Program-made: the position numbers and the translations under genes
Assembly (NCBI GenBank): GCA_030594925.1
Contig: JAUVEG010000081.1
Location: 1 to 6,402, forward strand
Source of the DNA: Gammaproteobacteria bacterium
GTDB taxonomy: Bacteria; Pseudomonadota; Gammaproteobacteria; Chromatiales; Chromatiaceae
Length of the DNA: 6,402 nucleotides
Direction of reading: 5' to 3'
Notes under the pieces: generated by a model
What the model was told of the DNA's origin: nothing
Database searches by the model: none
The model's input: the letters and a program-made list of their open reading frames with translations, nothing else
Part shown: positions 1 through 5,390 of the stretch, in pieces
How positions within the stretch are numbered: the first letter of the stretch is position 1
Layout of the letters: the number at the start of each line of letters is the position of its first letter

Positions 1-2
1 TC

Positions 3-536
3 ATCAATTATTCCCAGGTAGCGCGAACCCTTGGAGTTTCCCAGCCTACAGCGCGTGAGTATTTTAATATCGCTCATGGTACTTTTGTGTGGCGCCATAT
101 TCCAGCCTATGAAAAAAATTCTCAAAAACGCATTGTCAAACATCCTAAAGGCTATTTAAGGGATTCCGGACTATTAAATCACTTTCTTCATCTGCAAAAT
201 CTTGATGATTTGCTGGCCCACCCGGCTATGGGACATTCATGGGAGTCAATGGTGATAGAAAACCTGCTTCGAGGTTTAACTATCCAGGGAGTTTCCTTTG
301 ATTATTTCCATTATAGAACCAGTGCAGGCGCCGAGGTTGACCTGGTTTTAGAAGGTGAATTTGGATTAATACCTGTAGAAATAAAATATGGCCAAAAAGT
401 ATCTTTACGCTCTTTGCGCGGCATACAGGGGTTTATCAATGATTTTAATTGCTCCTATGGGATTGTTGTCAGCAATACAGAGCGACTCGCTTTGATCGAT
501 GATAATTTGGTAAGCATCCCTTTTGGTTATGTATAG
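3..536 (+). CDS. DUF4143-type ATPase, C-terminal part (5' end outside window)
   Basis: The frame is open from the left edge (first full codon at 3) to TAG at 534-536, giving about 177 visible residues. The GTG at 87 is an internal Val, not the start, because family-like sequence continues upstream of it. The first part reads as a winged helix (QVARTLGVSQPTAREYF). Next comes the family's NSQKRIVKHPKGYLRDSGLL segment, then a C-terminal domain with GAEVDLVLEGEFG...PVEIKYG. The E-V-D and E-I-K residues resemble a PD-(D/E)XK nuclease-like fold, as is typical of DUF4143. Members of this family are usually 370-450 aa with an N-terminal AAA ATPase domain (AAA_14); that part would lie left of the window and is not seen. 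Cellular role is not established for the family; it is common in mobile or accessory regions. The gene sits upstream of hipBA on the same strand in equally AT-rich DNA. No frameshift is visible in the part present. Confidence 0.85.
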   Translation: MNYSQVARTLGVSQPTAREYFNIAHGTFVWRHIPAYEKNSQKRIVKHPKGYLRDSGLLNHFLHLQNLDDLLAHPAMGHSWESMVIENLLRGLTIQGVSFDYFHYRTSAGAEVDLVLEGEFGLIPVEIKYGQKVSLRSLRGIQGFINDFNCSYGIVVSNTERLALIDDNLVSIPFGYV

Positions 537-547
537 CCACATCCTGA

Positions 548-583
548 TTCCTGATAGGGGAGGGCGCAGCGCACTATCAGGGA
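548..583. repeat. Imperfect hairpin after the DUF4143 gene
   Basis: CCTGATAG at 550-557 is complementary to CTATCAGG at 574-581. The stem extends to 548/583 with one G-T wobble, and the loop is 16 nt. It starts 11 nt after the upstream stop codon. There is no T-tract after it, so a role as terminator is only possible, not shown. Confidence 0.35.
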
Positions 584-597
584 AGTTATTAATGGAC

Positions 598-618
598 AAC
601 TCTTCAGTAAAGAGTTTT
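598..618 (+). terminator. Possible weak intrinsic terminator before hipBA
   Basis: A perfect 7-bp stem (AACTCTT at 598-604 with AAGAGTT at 610-616) closes a 5-nt loop (CAGTA), and the right arm runs into TTTT (615-618). The layout is that of a small rho-independent terminator. However, the stem is AT-rich and the T-run short, so termination would be weak. Its position fits separation of the DUF4143 transcript from the hipBA promoter. Confidence 0.35.
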
Positions 619-661
619 GATGGCCTGATTTCAACAAATCAGCCACTCACAGGAGGATGAC

Positions 662-714
662 TGACAAATATATTTGACAAAAAATAAAAAAAGTGTCTAA
701 ATGTCAAATATATT
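662..714 (+). promoter_or_regulatory. hipBA promoter with paired inverted operator boxes
   Basis: AATATATTTGACA at 667-679 and its exact reverse complement TGTCAAATATATT at 702-714 form a 13-bp inverted pair with centres 35 bp apart. The left copy lies inside an 18-bp near-palindrome (662-679, TGACAAATATATTTGACA, one mismatched pair). A perfect -35 hexamer TTGACA (674-679) lies inside the left box. TCTAAA (696-701, 16-nt spacer) is the best -10, with 4 of 6 matches. HipB-family repressors bind palindromes over their own promoter, so these boxes are the natural operator candidates. Binding is inferred; the repeats and the -35 are seen directly. Confidence 0.65.
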
Positions 715-735
715 ATGCAGAATGAGGCGTTTTTG

Positions 736-996
736 ATGGATGTGAATGAATTTGGACACAAAATATCTGTTTTAAGAAAGCGGCAAAAAATACGTCAGGA
801 ACAGTTAGCAAAGGATTTGAATATATCAAGAGCGACCATCAGTGCGCTTGAAAATGGCCGTAGCTCCAATGTAGGCATAAAAATAATACTGCAAATTGTT
901 GATTATCTTGGCTTTGAGTTGTCGTTGGTTGAAAAATCTCCTTACCCCACCTTTGATGAATTGAAGCATATTCAAGAGTCTGCGGATGGAGAATAA
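736..996 (+). CDS. hipB: HipB-like antitoxin / XRE-family repressor
   Basis: This is an 86-aa helix-turn-helix protein of the XRE (HTH_3) class. The DNA-binding core is at about residues 21-41 (QEQLAKDLNISRATISALENG), followed by the helix VGIKIILQIVDYLGFELSLV, typical of HipB-type antitoxins (E. coli HipB is 88 aa). An ATG at 715 in the same frame would add 7 residues. I prefer ATG 736 because GAGG at 724-727 stands 8 nt before it, whereas 715 has no Shine-Dalgarno and directly abuts the right operator box (702-714). The 3' end overlaps the start of hipA by 11 nt, so the two are translationally coupled. Expected role: neutralise HipA and repress the operon at the inverted boxes just upstream. 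Family assignment is firm because of the adjacent HipA. Confidence 0.88.
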   Translation: MDVNEFGHKISVLRKRQKIRQEQLAKDLNISRATISALENGRSSNVGIKIILQIVDYLGFELSLVEKSPYPTFDELKHIQESADGE

Positions 997-2161
997 TTTA
1001 ACGGTTGTTGTCGATGAACAGAATGTGGGCGAACTCGTTCGAGAAAACGGGGAGTATATCTTTACCTATGCTGTTAGTGATAACAGCATGTGTAAAAATG
1101 CTTATATCTCTCTGACAATGCCAGTCAGGGGCAAGAGTTATGTCCATGGGAAACTCTTTCCTGTTTTTGAGATGCATCTCCCCGAAGGATATTTACTCTC
1201 AATTATAAAAAAGCACTTTTCTAAAATTACCAGAATGGATGATTTTGGTCTGTTGTTAGTGATGTCTGGAAACATCAAAGGGCGTTTGAGTTACACAAAA
1301 CCCATGACAGGTGGCCTGCAAAACCTGACCCTTGAGCATCTATTACATCCTCAAAGAAAAACGCTTTTCATAGAACTGGTCAAAAAGTTTGCACTGACTT
1401 CCGCGCTCTCCGGTGTACAGCCGAAAATCATAGCCAGAGTCCAGGATAAAGCGACACTCTCTGTGGAAGACTATATTGTTAAATCCTGGGGTGACGATTA
1501 TCCTCAACTGGCGATCAATGAGTTTTATTGTATGTCGGTGCTGAAGAAAGCCAATGTCGATGTGCCCGAGTTTTATTTGTCAGACGACAATCAGCTTTTT
1601 ATCATGAAACGCTTCGATGTGACACGCAGTGGTCAATATCTGGGCTTTGAAGATATGTGTGTTCTGCAAGCGAAACAGCGGGACGACAAGTATGAAGGGT
1701 CTTATGAGCAAGTGGCGAACACCATTAAGATATTCGTTTCGCCAAAATACAAAAAAAAGTCATTGCAGCAGTATTTTAAAATGATCATTATCAACTATCT
1801 TGTCAGAAATGGAGATGCACACCTTAAAAACTTCGGCCTGATCTATGGGAATCTTGATGAGATTAAATTGGCGCCCGCCTATGATGTCGTTAGTACCGCT
1901 GTTTATATAAAAAATGATATCCCTGCACTGCACCTTCTGGGAAGTAAAAAATGGTGGGGAAAAAAACATTTGATACGATTTGGGATCGAATGTTGCGATT
2001 TGTCAGCTAAAGAGGCGCACGCTCTCTACGATACATGCTTGAATGCCTTGAAGGAGGTGGCTTCTGAGATAACCCGACGATTGATGGTTGAAGAAGAGAG
2101 AGATGTAATAAACGTCCTGTCTGCGCTATTGGATATTGCCTCCGAGGAAATCCTGGTTTGA
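986..2161 (+). CDS. hipA: HipA-family serine/threonine kinase toxin
   Basis: This is a 391-aa HipA-like kinase, shorter than E. coli HipA (440 aa) but within the family range. Residues 1-105 look like the N-terminal HipA subdomain (LFPVFEMHLPEGYLL, GNIKGRLSY). The kinase part follows. SGVQPK (142-147) is the phosphate-loop motif, K166 in YIVKSW is the likely ATP-binding lysine, and NGDAHLKN (275-282) is the catalytic loop with D277, H279 and N282. APAYD (296-300) carries the metal-binding D300, equivalent to the DFG aspartate. All catalytic residues are present, so activity is expected. Known family members phosphorylate aminoacyl-tRNA synthetases and stop growth; the target here cannot be told. 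ATG 986 is preceded by AAGAG at 974-978 and lies inside the end of hipB. Oddity: the position of the usual autophosphorylated Ser (three residues before the Gly of SGVQPK) is Ala140. Base composition is AT-rich like its two upstream neighbours, which suggests acquisition. Confidence 0.92.
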   Translation: MENNLTVVVDEQNVGELVRENGEYIFTYAVSDNSMCKNAYISLTMPVRGKSYVHGKLFPVFEMHLPEGYLLSIIKKHFSKITRMDDFGLLLVMSGNIKGRLSYTKPMTGGLQNLTLEHLLHPQRKTLFIELVKKFALTSALSGVQPKIIARVQDKATLSVEDYIVKSWGDDYPQLAINEFYCMSVLKKANVDVPEFYLSDDNQLFIMKRFDVTRSGQYLGFEDMCVLQAKQRDDKYEGSYEQVANTIKIFVSPKYKKKSLQQYFKMIIINYLVRNGDAHLKNFGLIYGNLDEIKLAPAYDVVSTAVYIKNDIPALHLLGSKKWWGKKHLIRFGIECCDLSAKEAHALYDTCLNALKEVASEITRRLMVEEERDVINVLSALLDIASEEILV

Positions 2162-2210
2162 TGGAGGCTTTGTAGGCGTTAACATATTCAATAACATAGG
2201 AGTTGAGGCT

Positions 2211-2277
2211 GTAACTTCGTAACATCTCAATAACCCTGTACAGACTTAATTAATGCACGGACTTATTGAGAAGTTAC
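2211..2277. repeat. 67-nt imperfect palindrome downstream of hipA
   Basis: TCTCAATAA (2225-2233) pairs exactly with TTATTGAGA (2263-2271). Outside it, GTAACT (2211-2216) pairs with AGTTAC (2272-2277), with an 8-nt bulge on the left side. The 29-nt loop contains TTAATTAA (2246-2253). It lies 50 nt after the hipA stop and directly abuts the half MITE copy. It may be a separate palindromic repeat or a rearranged left part of that element. No T-tract follows, so I do not call it a terminator. Confidence 0.45.
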
Positions 2278-2330
2278 TTCTCCTTTCAGTCGAAATGACA
2301 ACTTATTGGGGTTTTGCAAGAGGCTCTGTA
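2278..2330. repeat. Half copy of a MITE-like element (right arm only)
   Basis: These 53 nt match 4276-4328 at 45 positions, by eye and without gaps. The match includes a 23-nt identical block (2278-2300 with 4276-4298). It ends in AGGCTCTGTA (2321-2330), which corresponds to the terminal inverted repeat of the complete copy. The left arm, complementary to this one in the full element, is not recognisable here. The remaining 2331-2455 holds no gene I can support. Confidence 0.7.
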
Positions 2331-2455
2331 ATTTGTAGTAAAACCGTTGGGCTACGCTATCGGCAAGGGGTTTGGGGACTACCAACGCCACTTCATCTGG
2401 AAAAATCATCCGGCTTCTATTACAATCGCCCGCACCTTAATAACGCGATTTAACC

Positions 2456-2746
2456 ATGGCGATTCCACTATCCAGCACATTCACTATCTCCACGGAAGTT
2501 CTTTCACAGTAGGTGAGCGGTGAAACTGTACTACTCGATCTGCAGAGCGAAAGCTATTTCGGCCTCGATGCAGTCGGTACGCGCATCTGGCAGCTTCTTC
2601 AGGAGAATAACAGCCTTCAGAAAGTCTTTGATACCATGCTTGAAGAGTATGATGTGGATGAAAAAGAGCTGGAAAAGGATCTGAACGAGCTATTGGATAA
2701 GTTGCTTGAGGAGAAGTTGATCACTATCGAGCCTGCTGCTGAATGA
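2456..2746 (+). pseudogene. PqqD-like protein gene with in-frame TAG at codon 19
   Basis: From ATG 2456 the frame reads MAIPLSSTFTISTEVLSQ, then TAG at 2510-2512, then GTG at 2513 and on without a break to TGA 2744-2746 (96 codons including the TAG). The part after the stop is clearly PqqD-like: GETVLLDLQSESYFGLD, then GTRIWQLL, then a helical C-terminus with many Leu, Glu and Lys. The short N-terminal part also fits the first strand of this family, so the TAG most likely replaced one sense codon (for example CAG or GAG). PqqD-like proteins are small winged-helix peptide chaperones that bring a precursor peptide to a modifying enzyme. No radical SAM, ATP-grasp or transglutaminase partner and no precursor peptide is present in this window. 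A 77-aa protein from GTG 2513 is possible but would lack the first strand, and no good Shine-Dalgarno lies before either start. I favour a recently inactivated orphan, with reinitiation as the alternative. Confidence 0.7.
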
Positions 2747-2791
2747 CCCGGTGCAGGGCGCCTGTAAGGCCATCATCAGGATCAGGCTCGA

Positions 2792-2819
2792 TTGGTTAGA
2801 AAATCATATTCCAAATAAT
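2792..2819 (+). promoter_or_regulatory. Candidate promoter for the zinc metallopeptidase gene
   Basis: TTGGTT (2792-2797, 3 of 6 to the -35 consensus) is separated by 16 nt from AATAAT (2814-2819, 5 of 6 to the -10 consensus). This would give a 5' leader of about 35 nt. It lies in a short AT-rich stretch between the PqqD-like gene and ATG 2861. The match is modest and unproven. Confidence 0.35.
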
Positions 2820-2860
2820 AGATCTGTGTTATCAAATACCCACTAGAGGAGAAAATTTCA

Positions 2861-3703
2861 ATGAGATGGCAGAATCGTAGAAGGAGTTCCAATGTCGAGG
2901 ATCGTCGCGGCTCGCGCATGGTGAGCAAAGGCGGCTTGAGCATTGGTGTTATTGTGCTGGGGCTGGTCGCCATGTATTTCGGATTAGACCCGAAAATGGT
3001 GATGGATGTCGGCAACCAGTTGAGCGGTGGTGAAACTCGGGTCGAACAGACGGATTACAAACCGACTGCAGAGGAGCAGCAGCTGGCCGCCATGGTTGAG
3101 ACCATTCTGGCCGATACGGAGGATGCCTGGAAGGAGGTGTTTGCTGAAATGGGCAAACGTTATTCCGAGCCTAAGCTGGTGATGTTCACCGGAGCGGTGC
3201 AATCGGCATGCGGGACTGCGCAGGCGGCGATGGGGCCTTTTTACTGTCCGGGTGATCAGAAGGTTTATATCGACCTGGCTTTTTACCGCGAGATGAAGCG
3301 CAAATTCAAGGCGCCGGGAGACTTTGCCCAGGCCTATGTGGTGGCGCACGAGGTGGGGCATCATGTGCAGCACCTGCTGGGTATCGACAAGCAGGTGGGT
3401 AGAGACCGGCATGGCGCCGACTCGGCCGCTGTGCGCCTGGAGTTGCAGGCCGACTGTTTTGCCGGGGTGTGGGCCAATCGCACCCAGAGAGCCAAACAGT
3501 TTCTCGAGGAGGGTGATATCGAAGAGGCGTTGACTGCGGCGACAGCCATTGGTGACGATGCGATGCAGCGCCGCTCCAGCGGCACGGTGAGGCCAGACTC
3601 CTTTACGCATGGCTCTTCAGAGCAGCGGGTGCGCTGGTTCAAAAAGGGAATCATCGGCGGCAAGATCAATAACTGCGATACCTTTTCTGCTGCCTCGCTC
3701 TGA
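2861..3703 (+). CDS. ypfJ: Neutral zinc metallopeptidase, YpfJ-type, membrane-anchored
   Basis: This is a 280-aa protein, close in length to E. coli YpfJ (287 aa), of the putative neutral zinc metallopeptidase family (PF04228). The N-terminus is basic (RWQNRRRSSNVEDRRGSR). One membrane segment spans about residues 25-43 (LSIGVIVLGLVAMYFGL), and the catalytic domain would face the periplasm. The zinc site is HEVGH at 163-167, followed by LELQADCFAG at 193-202, where E194 is the likely third ligand. THGSSEQR (249-256) is another conserved block of the family. GGLSIG and CGTAQAAMGPFYCP (117-130) are also family-like. ATG 2861 has a strong Shine-Dalgarno (AGAGGAG, 2845-2851) with 9-nt spacing. 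Substrate and physiological role are not established. It stands alone and converges on the cupin gene. An 8-bp GC-rich hairpin (3689-3696 with 3702-3709, one G-T pair) spans its stop codon. Confidence 0.93.
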   Translation: MRWQNRRRSSNVEDRRGSRMVSKGGLSIGVIVLGLVAMYFGLDPKMVMDVGNQLSGGETRVEQTDYKPTAEEQQLAAMVETILADTEDAWKEVFAEMGKRYSEPKLVMFTGAVQSACGTAQAAMGPFYCPGDQKVYIDLAFYREMKRKFKAPGDFAQAYVVAHEVGHHVQHLLGIDKQVGRDRHGADSAAVRLELQADCFAGVWANRTQRAKQFLEEGDIEEALTAATAIGDDAMQRRSSGTVRPDSFTHGSSEQRVRWFKKGIIGGKINNCDTFSAASL

Positions 3704-3709
3704 GGCGGC
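3689..3709 (+). other. GC-rich hairpin spanning the peptidase stop codon
   Basis: GCTGCCTC at 3689-3696 pairs with GAGGCGGC at 3702-3709 (one G-T wobble), with a 5-nt loop. The TGA stop (3701-3703) lies at the loop-stem junction. No T-run follows, so it could help end transcription or protect the mRNA end, but this is inference only. Confidence 0.35.
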
Positions 3710-3731
3710 GCTATGTCTCCTTCACCCTCAG

Positions 3732-3769
3732 CCTAACCCTAACCCTAATCCTCTCCCGAAAGGGAGAGG
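3732..3769. repeat. CCCTAA repeats plus GAAA-loop hairpin (possible two-way terminator)
   Basis: CCTAA CCCTAA CCCTAA (3732-3748) is followed by a perfect 8-bp stem: CCTCTCCC 3750-3757, loop GAAA, GGGAGAGG 3762-3769. It lies between two convergent genes, where a bidirectional terminator would be expected. Neither side has a real T-tract, so intrinsic termination is uncertain. The pattern of short C-rich repeats plus a CTCTCCC/GGGAGAG hairpin resembles dispersed intergenic repeats seen in many proteobacterial genomes. Here it also encodes the end of the cupin gene on the minus strand. Confidence 0.6.
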
Positions 3770-4152
3770 GGATGTATATCTTTCACTCCCCCGGCATCTT
3801 CATAAACACCATCCTCAAACCGGGGAGTGCAGATGGCCAGAAAAACCAGATCGTCAATACCGGTGTTGGTAATCCGTTGGCGGGACATTGGTGGAATCAG
3901 TACCACATCACCGGCGCCAACATCTTTCTGCAGGCTCTCGCCAACTTCAACATAACCGGTTCCTTCGAGAATGACATAGCGTTCAGTTGTCGCTTTGAGA
4001 CGGTGCCAGCGGGTTGTTGCTCCGGGTTTGACGCACGCCCTCGCGATCGAGAGGCCGGCGTCATCCGCCGTATTGCATAGTTCCGTGATGTAACAGCCTT
4101 CGTCAATATAGAGCTCAGCTTCAGGATTGAATCTGTAAACGGCTTCTTTCAT
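3745..4152 (-). CDS. Small single-domain cupin protein
   Basis: This is a 135-aa protein with one cupin_2 barrel at about residues 38-110. Motif 1 is PGATTRWHRLKATTERYVILEG: it has the first His and the Glu, but Leu where the second His of the usual HxH stands. Motif 2 is GAGDVVLIPPMSRQRITNTG, with Gln in place of the usual His. The segment DDLVFLAICTPRFEDGVYED follows. From memory, a set of small bacterial cupins shares this HRL...E / RQRI pattern, so the change is probably a family trait rather than damage. Such a site might bind metal with His, Glu and Gln, or none. Ligand and reaction are unknown. The last residues (PLSLSGED and stop) are encoded by the repeat hairpin at 3750-3769, so the original C-terminus may have been replaced. 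No clear Shine-Dalgarno precedes ATG 4152. It is convergent with the peptidase gene and divergent from the outer-membrane protein gene. Confidence 0.85.
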   Translation of the reverse strand: MKEAVYRFNPEAELYIDEGCYITELCNTADDAGLSIARACVKPGATTRWHRLKATTERYVILEGTGYVEVGESLQKDVGAGDVVLIPPMSRQRITNTGIDDLVFLAICTPRFEDGVYEDAGGVKDIHPLSLSGED

Positions 4153-4189
4153 TGGAGTCGGGTGGGATTATTAATACTGTCTCGCAGTA

Positions 4190-4328
4190 TACAGAGGCTC
4201 TTGAAAAACTCGTAAATCGTTAGTTTTGTCATCTCGAACGAATGTGAGAGATCTTATTTGTCAATGACTTAAGATTTCTCCTTTCAGTCGAAATGACAGC
4301 TTTTGGGAATTTTGCAAGGGGCTCTACA
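4190..4328. mobile_element. MITE-like palindromic element, complete copy (non-coding)
   Basis: The terminal inverted repeats are TACAGAGGCTCTTGAAAAAC from 4190 on the left and, read inward on the minus strand from 4328, TGTAGAGCCCCTTGCAAAAT. An inner pair of arms (4227-4256 and 4270-4298) is complementary at roughly 23 of 30 positions with one gap, around a 13-nt loop. The whole element of about 139 nt can therefore fold into one long hairpin. It carries no ORF. TA dinucleotides near the ends (4190-4191 here, 2329-2330 in the half copy) hint at TA target sites as used by IS630/Tc1-type elements, but a clean duplication is not visible. The right 53 nt recur at 2278-2330. It sits in the intergenic space between the divergent cupin and barrel genes, so it may affect expression of either. 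Confidence 0.7.
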
Positions 4329-4432
4329 GCGCCTGTTTTGGTTGTTGGATCGCGATTCATTGCCGTCAGGAGTTACAGTCGGTGTTATACTTCCAAGTTG
4401 CATGATTCCCCATAATACAAACAGGTAACTCC

Positions 4433-5368
4433 ATGAATATCACCGCATATTTTCCCAGGCTCCTCCTTGTGACCGGACTCTGTGTCGCTGCAACCCAGGT
4501 GCAGGCGCTTGGGAAACCGTTTTCAGGGGCGCAATATGCGCAGTTGCTGACTTTTGCAACGGAACCGGGTATTGCCGCAGCCACATTCGACGTCGAGGAA
4601 GATCTGGGTGATACGACCTATGATATCTACAAACTGCCGCTGCAGCATGAGTTTGATGTCGATGGTTGGGACGGCAAGCTGATTCTGCGTGGAACCCTCA
4701 GTTATATGAAGGCGCAACAGGATCAGAGCTTGAATGCGGGTGTGATTGATTCAGAGTGGACCTCCTTTGGAGGCGGTATTGGCATCGGCGCCCGCATTCC
4801 GCTTGGAAATGGCTTTTCATTTGTTCCGGGAATCGGCCTGGGAATTGCGTCTCTTGAAAATGAAGCTGACTTCAAGGGGACTCCGCCACCACCGGCAGGT
4901 TACGACCAGCATTATAACTGGGATCTCGATGCGATGATCTTCAGCGGCATTCTCGGACTCTCATACAAGGGGGATCTCCGCGGAGATTTTGATCTGATTG
5001 CAGATGCCTATTACACCCACAGCTATGTCTCAACATACGACAGCAGCACGGATTTCCAGGATTTTGATGAATCGACAGATAATCTCACCTTCAAGGTGGA
5101 TATCGGTCACCCGTTGGGCTTCTCTATCGCAGGGTATCCAATGGATGGTGTTCTGCATCTGGGAAATACTACTTTTCTCGGTTCCAACAGGGATGTGCTG
5201 GGGTTCAGCTACTTCAACGAGGTGGGTTTTTCGCTGCGCACCAATCCACAAAAACTTGCGTCACAACTGAAGTTGCCAGTCACTGTCAGTAGTCTCAGCG
5301 TGGGAGTCAACGTCCTCTTTGGCGAGGATCTGAGCGGCTGGAGCATGCTCTTCGGCTACAAGTTCTAG
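4433..5368 (+). CDS. Outer-membrane beta-barrel protein, possibly a solitary autotransporter-like barrel
   Basis: This is a 311-aa protein with a Sec signal peptide: basic/hydrophobic start, LLLVTGLCVAATQVQA, predicted cleavage after A25 (V-Q-A). The mature part has alternating polar/nonpolar strands with many Gly and aromatic residues (FGGGIGIGARIPLG, FSFVPGIGLGIASL, MIFSGILGLSYKG). It ends in GWSMLFGYKF, and a C-terminal Phe is the classic recognition signal for the BAM complex. It would therefore be an outer-membrane barrel, likely of about 10-12 strands. The size and the FATEPGIAAATFDVEED start recall the 'solitary outer membrane autotransporter beta-barrel' family (PF11557), but that is recognition from memory and uncertain. 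No passenger domain is present. A weak Shine-Dalgarno (CAGGTAA, 4422-4428 region) precedes ATG 4433. The exbB gene starts 22 nt after its stop, so they may share a transcript. Function is unknown. Confidence 0.75.
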   Translation: MNITAYFPRLLLVTGLCVAATQVQALGKPFSGAQYAQLLTFATEPGIAAATFDVEEDLGDTTYDIYKLPLQHEFDVDGWDGKLILRGTLSYMKAQQDQSLNAGVIDSEWTSFGGGIGIGARIPLGNGFSFVPGIGLGIASLENEADFKGTPPPPAGYDQHYNWDLDAMIFSGILGLSYKGDLRGDFDLIADAYYTHSYVSTYDSSTDFQDFDESTDNLTFKVDIGHPLGFSIAGYPMDGVLHLGNTTFLGSNRDVLGFSYFNEVGFSLRTNPQKLASQLKLPVTVSSLSVGVNVLFGEDLSGWSMLFGYKF

Positions 5369-5390
5369 CCAGAATAACAGGGGCAGAGGA

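Noticed and set aside
657..677. ATG right after AGGAGG, upstream of hipB
   Set aside because: The frame codes for only six residues before TGA, and the AGGAGG abuts the ATG with no spacing. No leader peptide role can be supported.
2253..2453. Open frame of 66 codons on the plus strand
   Set aside because: Its first half is translated from the palindrome and the MITE-like repeat, there is no Shine-Dalgarno, and the product resembles nothing I know. Repeat DNA explains it.
2337..2522. Open frame reading VVKPLGYAIGKGFGDYQRHF and on, overlapping the PqqD-like start
   Set aside because: It is smooth to read but has no ATG or Shine-Dalgarno, and it ends inside the PqqD-like gene in another frame. 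The overlapping PqqD-like N-terminus is the better explanation.
2984..3669. Long minus-strand open frames opposite the zinc peptidase gene
   Set aside because: They are antisense shadows of a GC-rich coding region with clear metallopeptidase motifs on the plus strand.
4174..4190. Small hairpin (ATACTG / CAGTAT, 5-nt loop) left of the MITE
   Set aside because: The stem is only 6 bp, AT-rich and without a T-tract, which is expected by chance. I could not tie it to a terminator or a target site.
4360..4416. Possible promoter before the barrel gene (TTGCCG 4360, TATACT 4386, CATAAT 4411)
   Set aside because: Each hexamer is passable alone, but no pair has a proper 16-18 nt spacer, so I do not call a promoter here.
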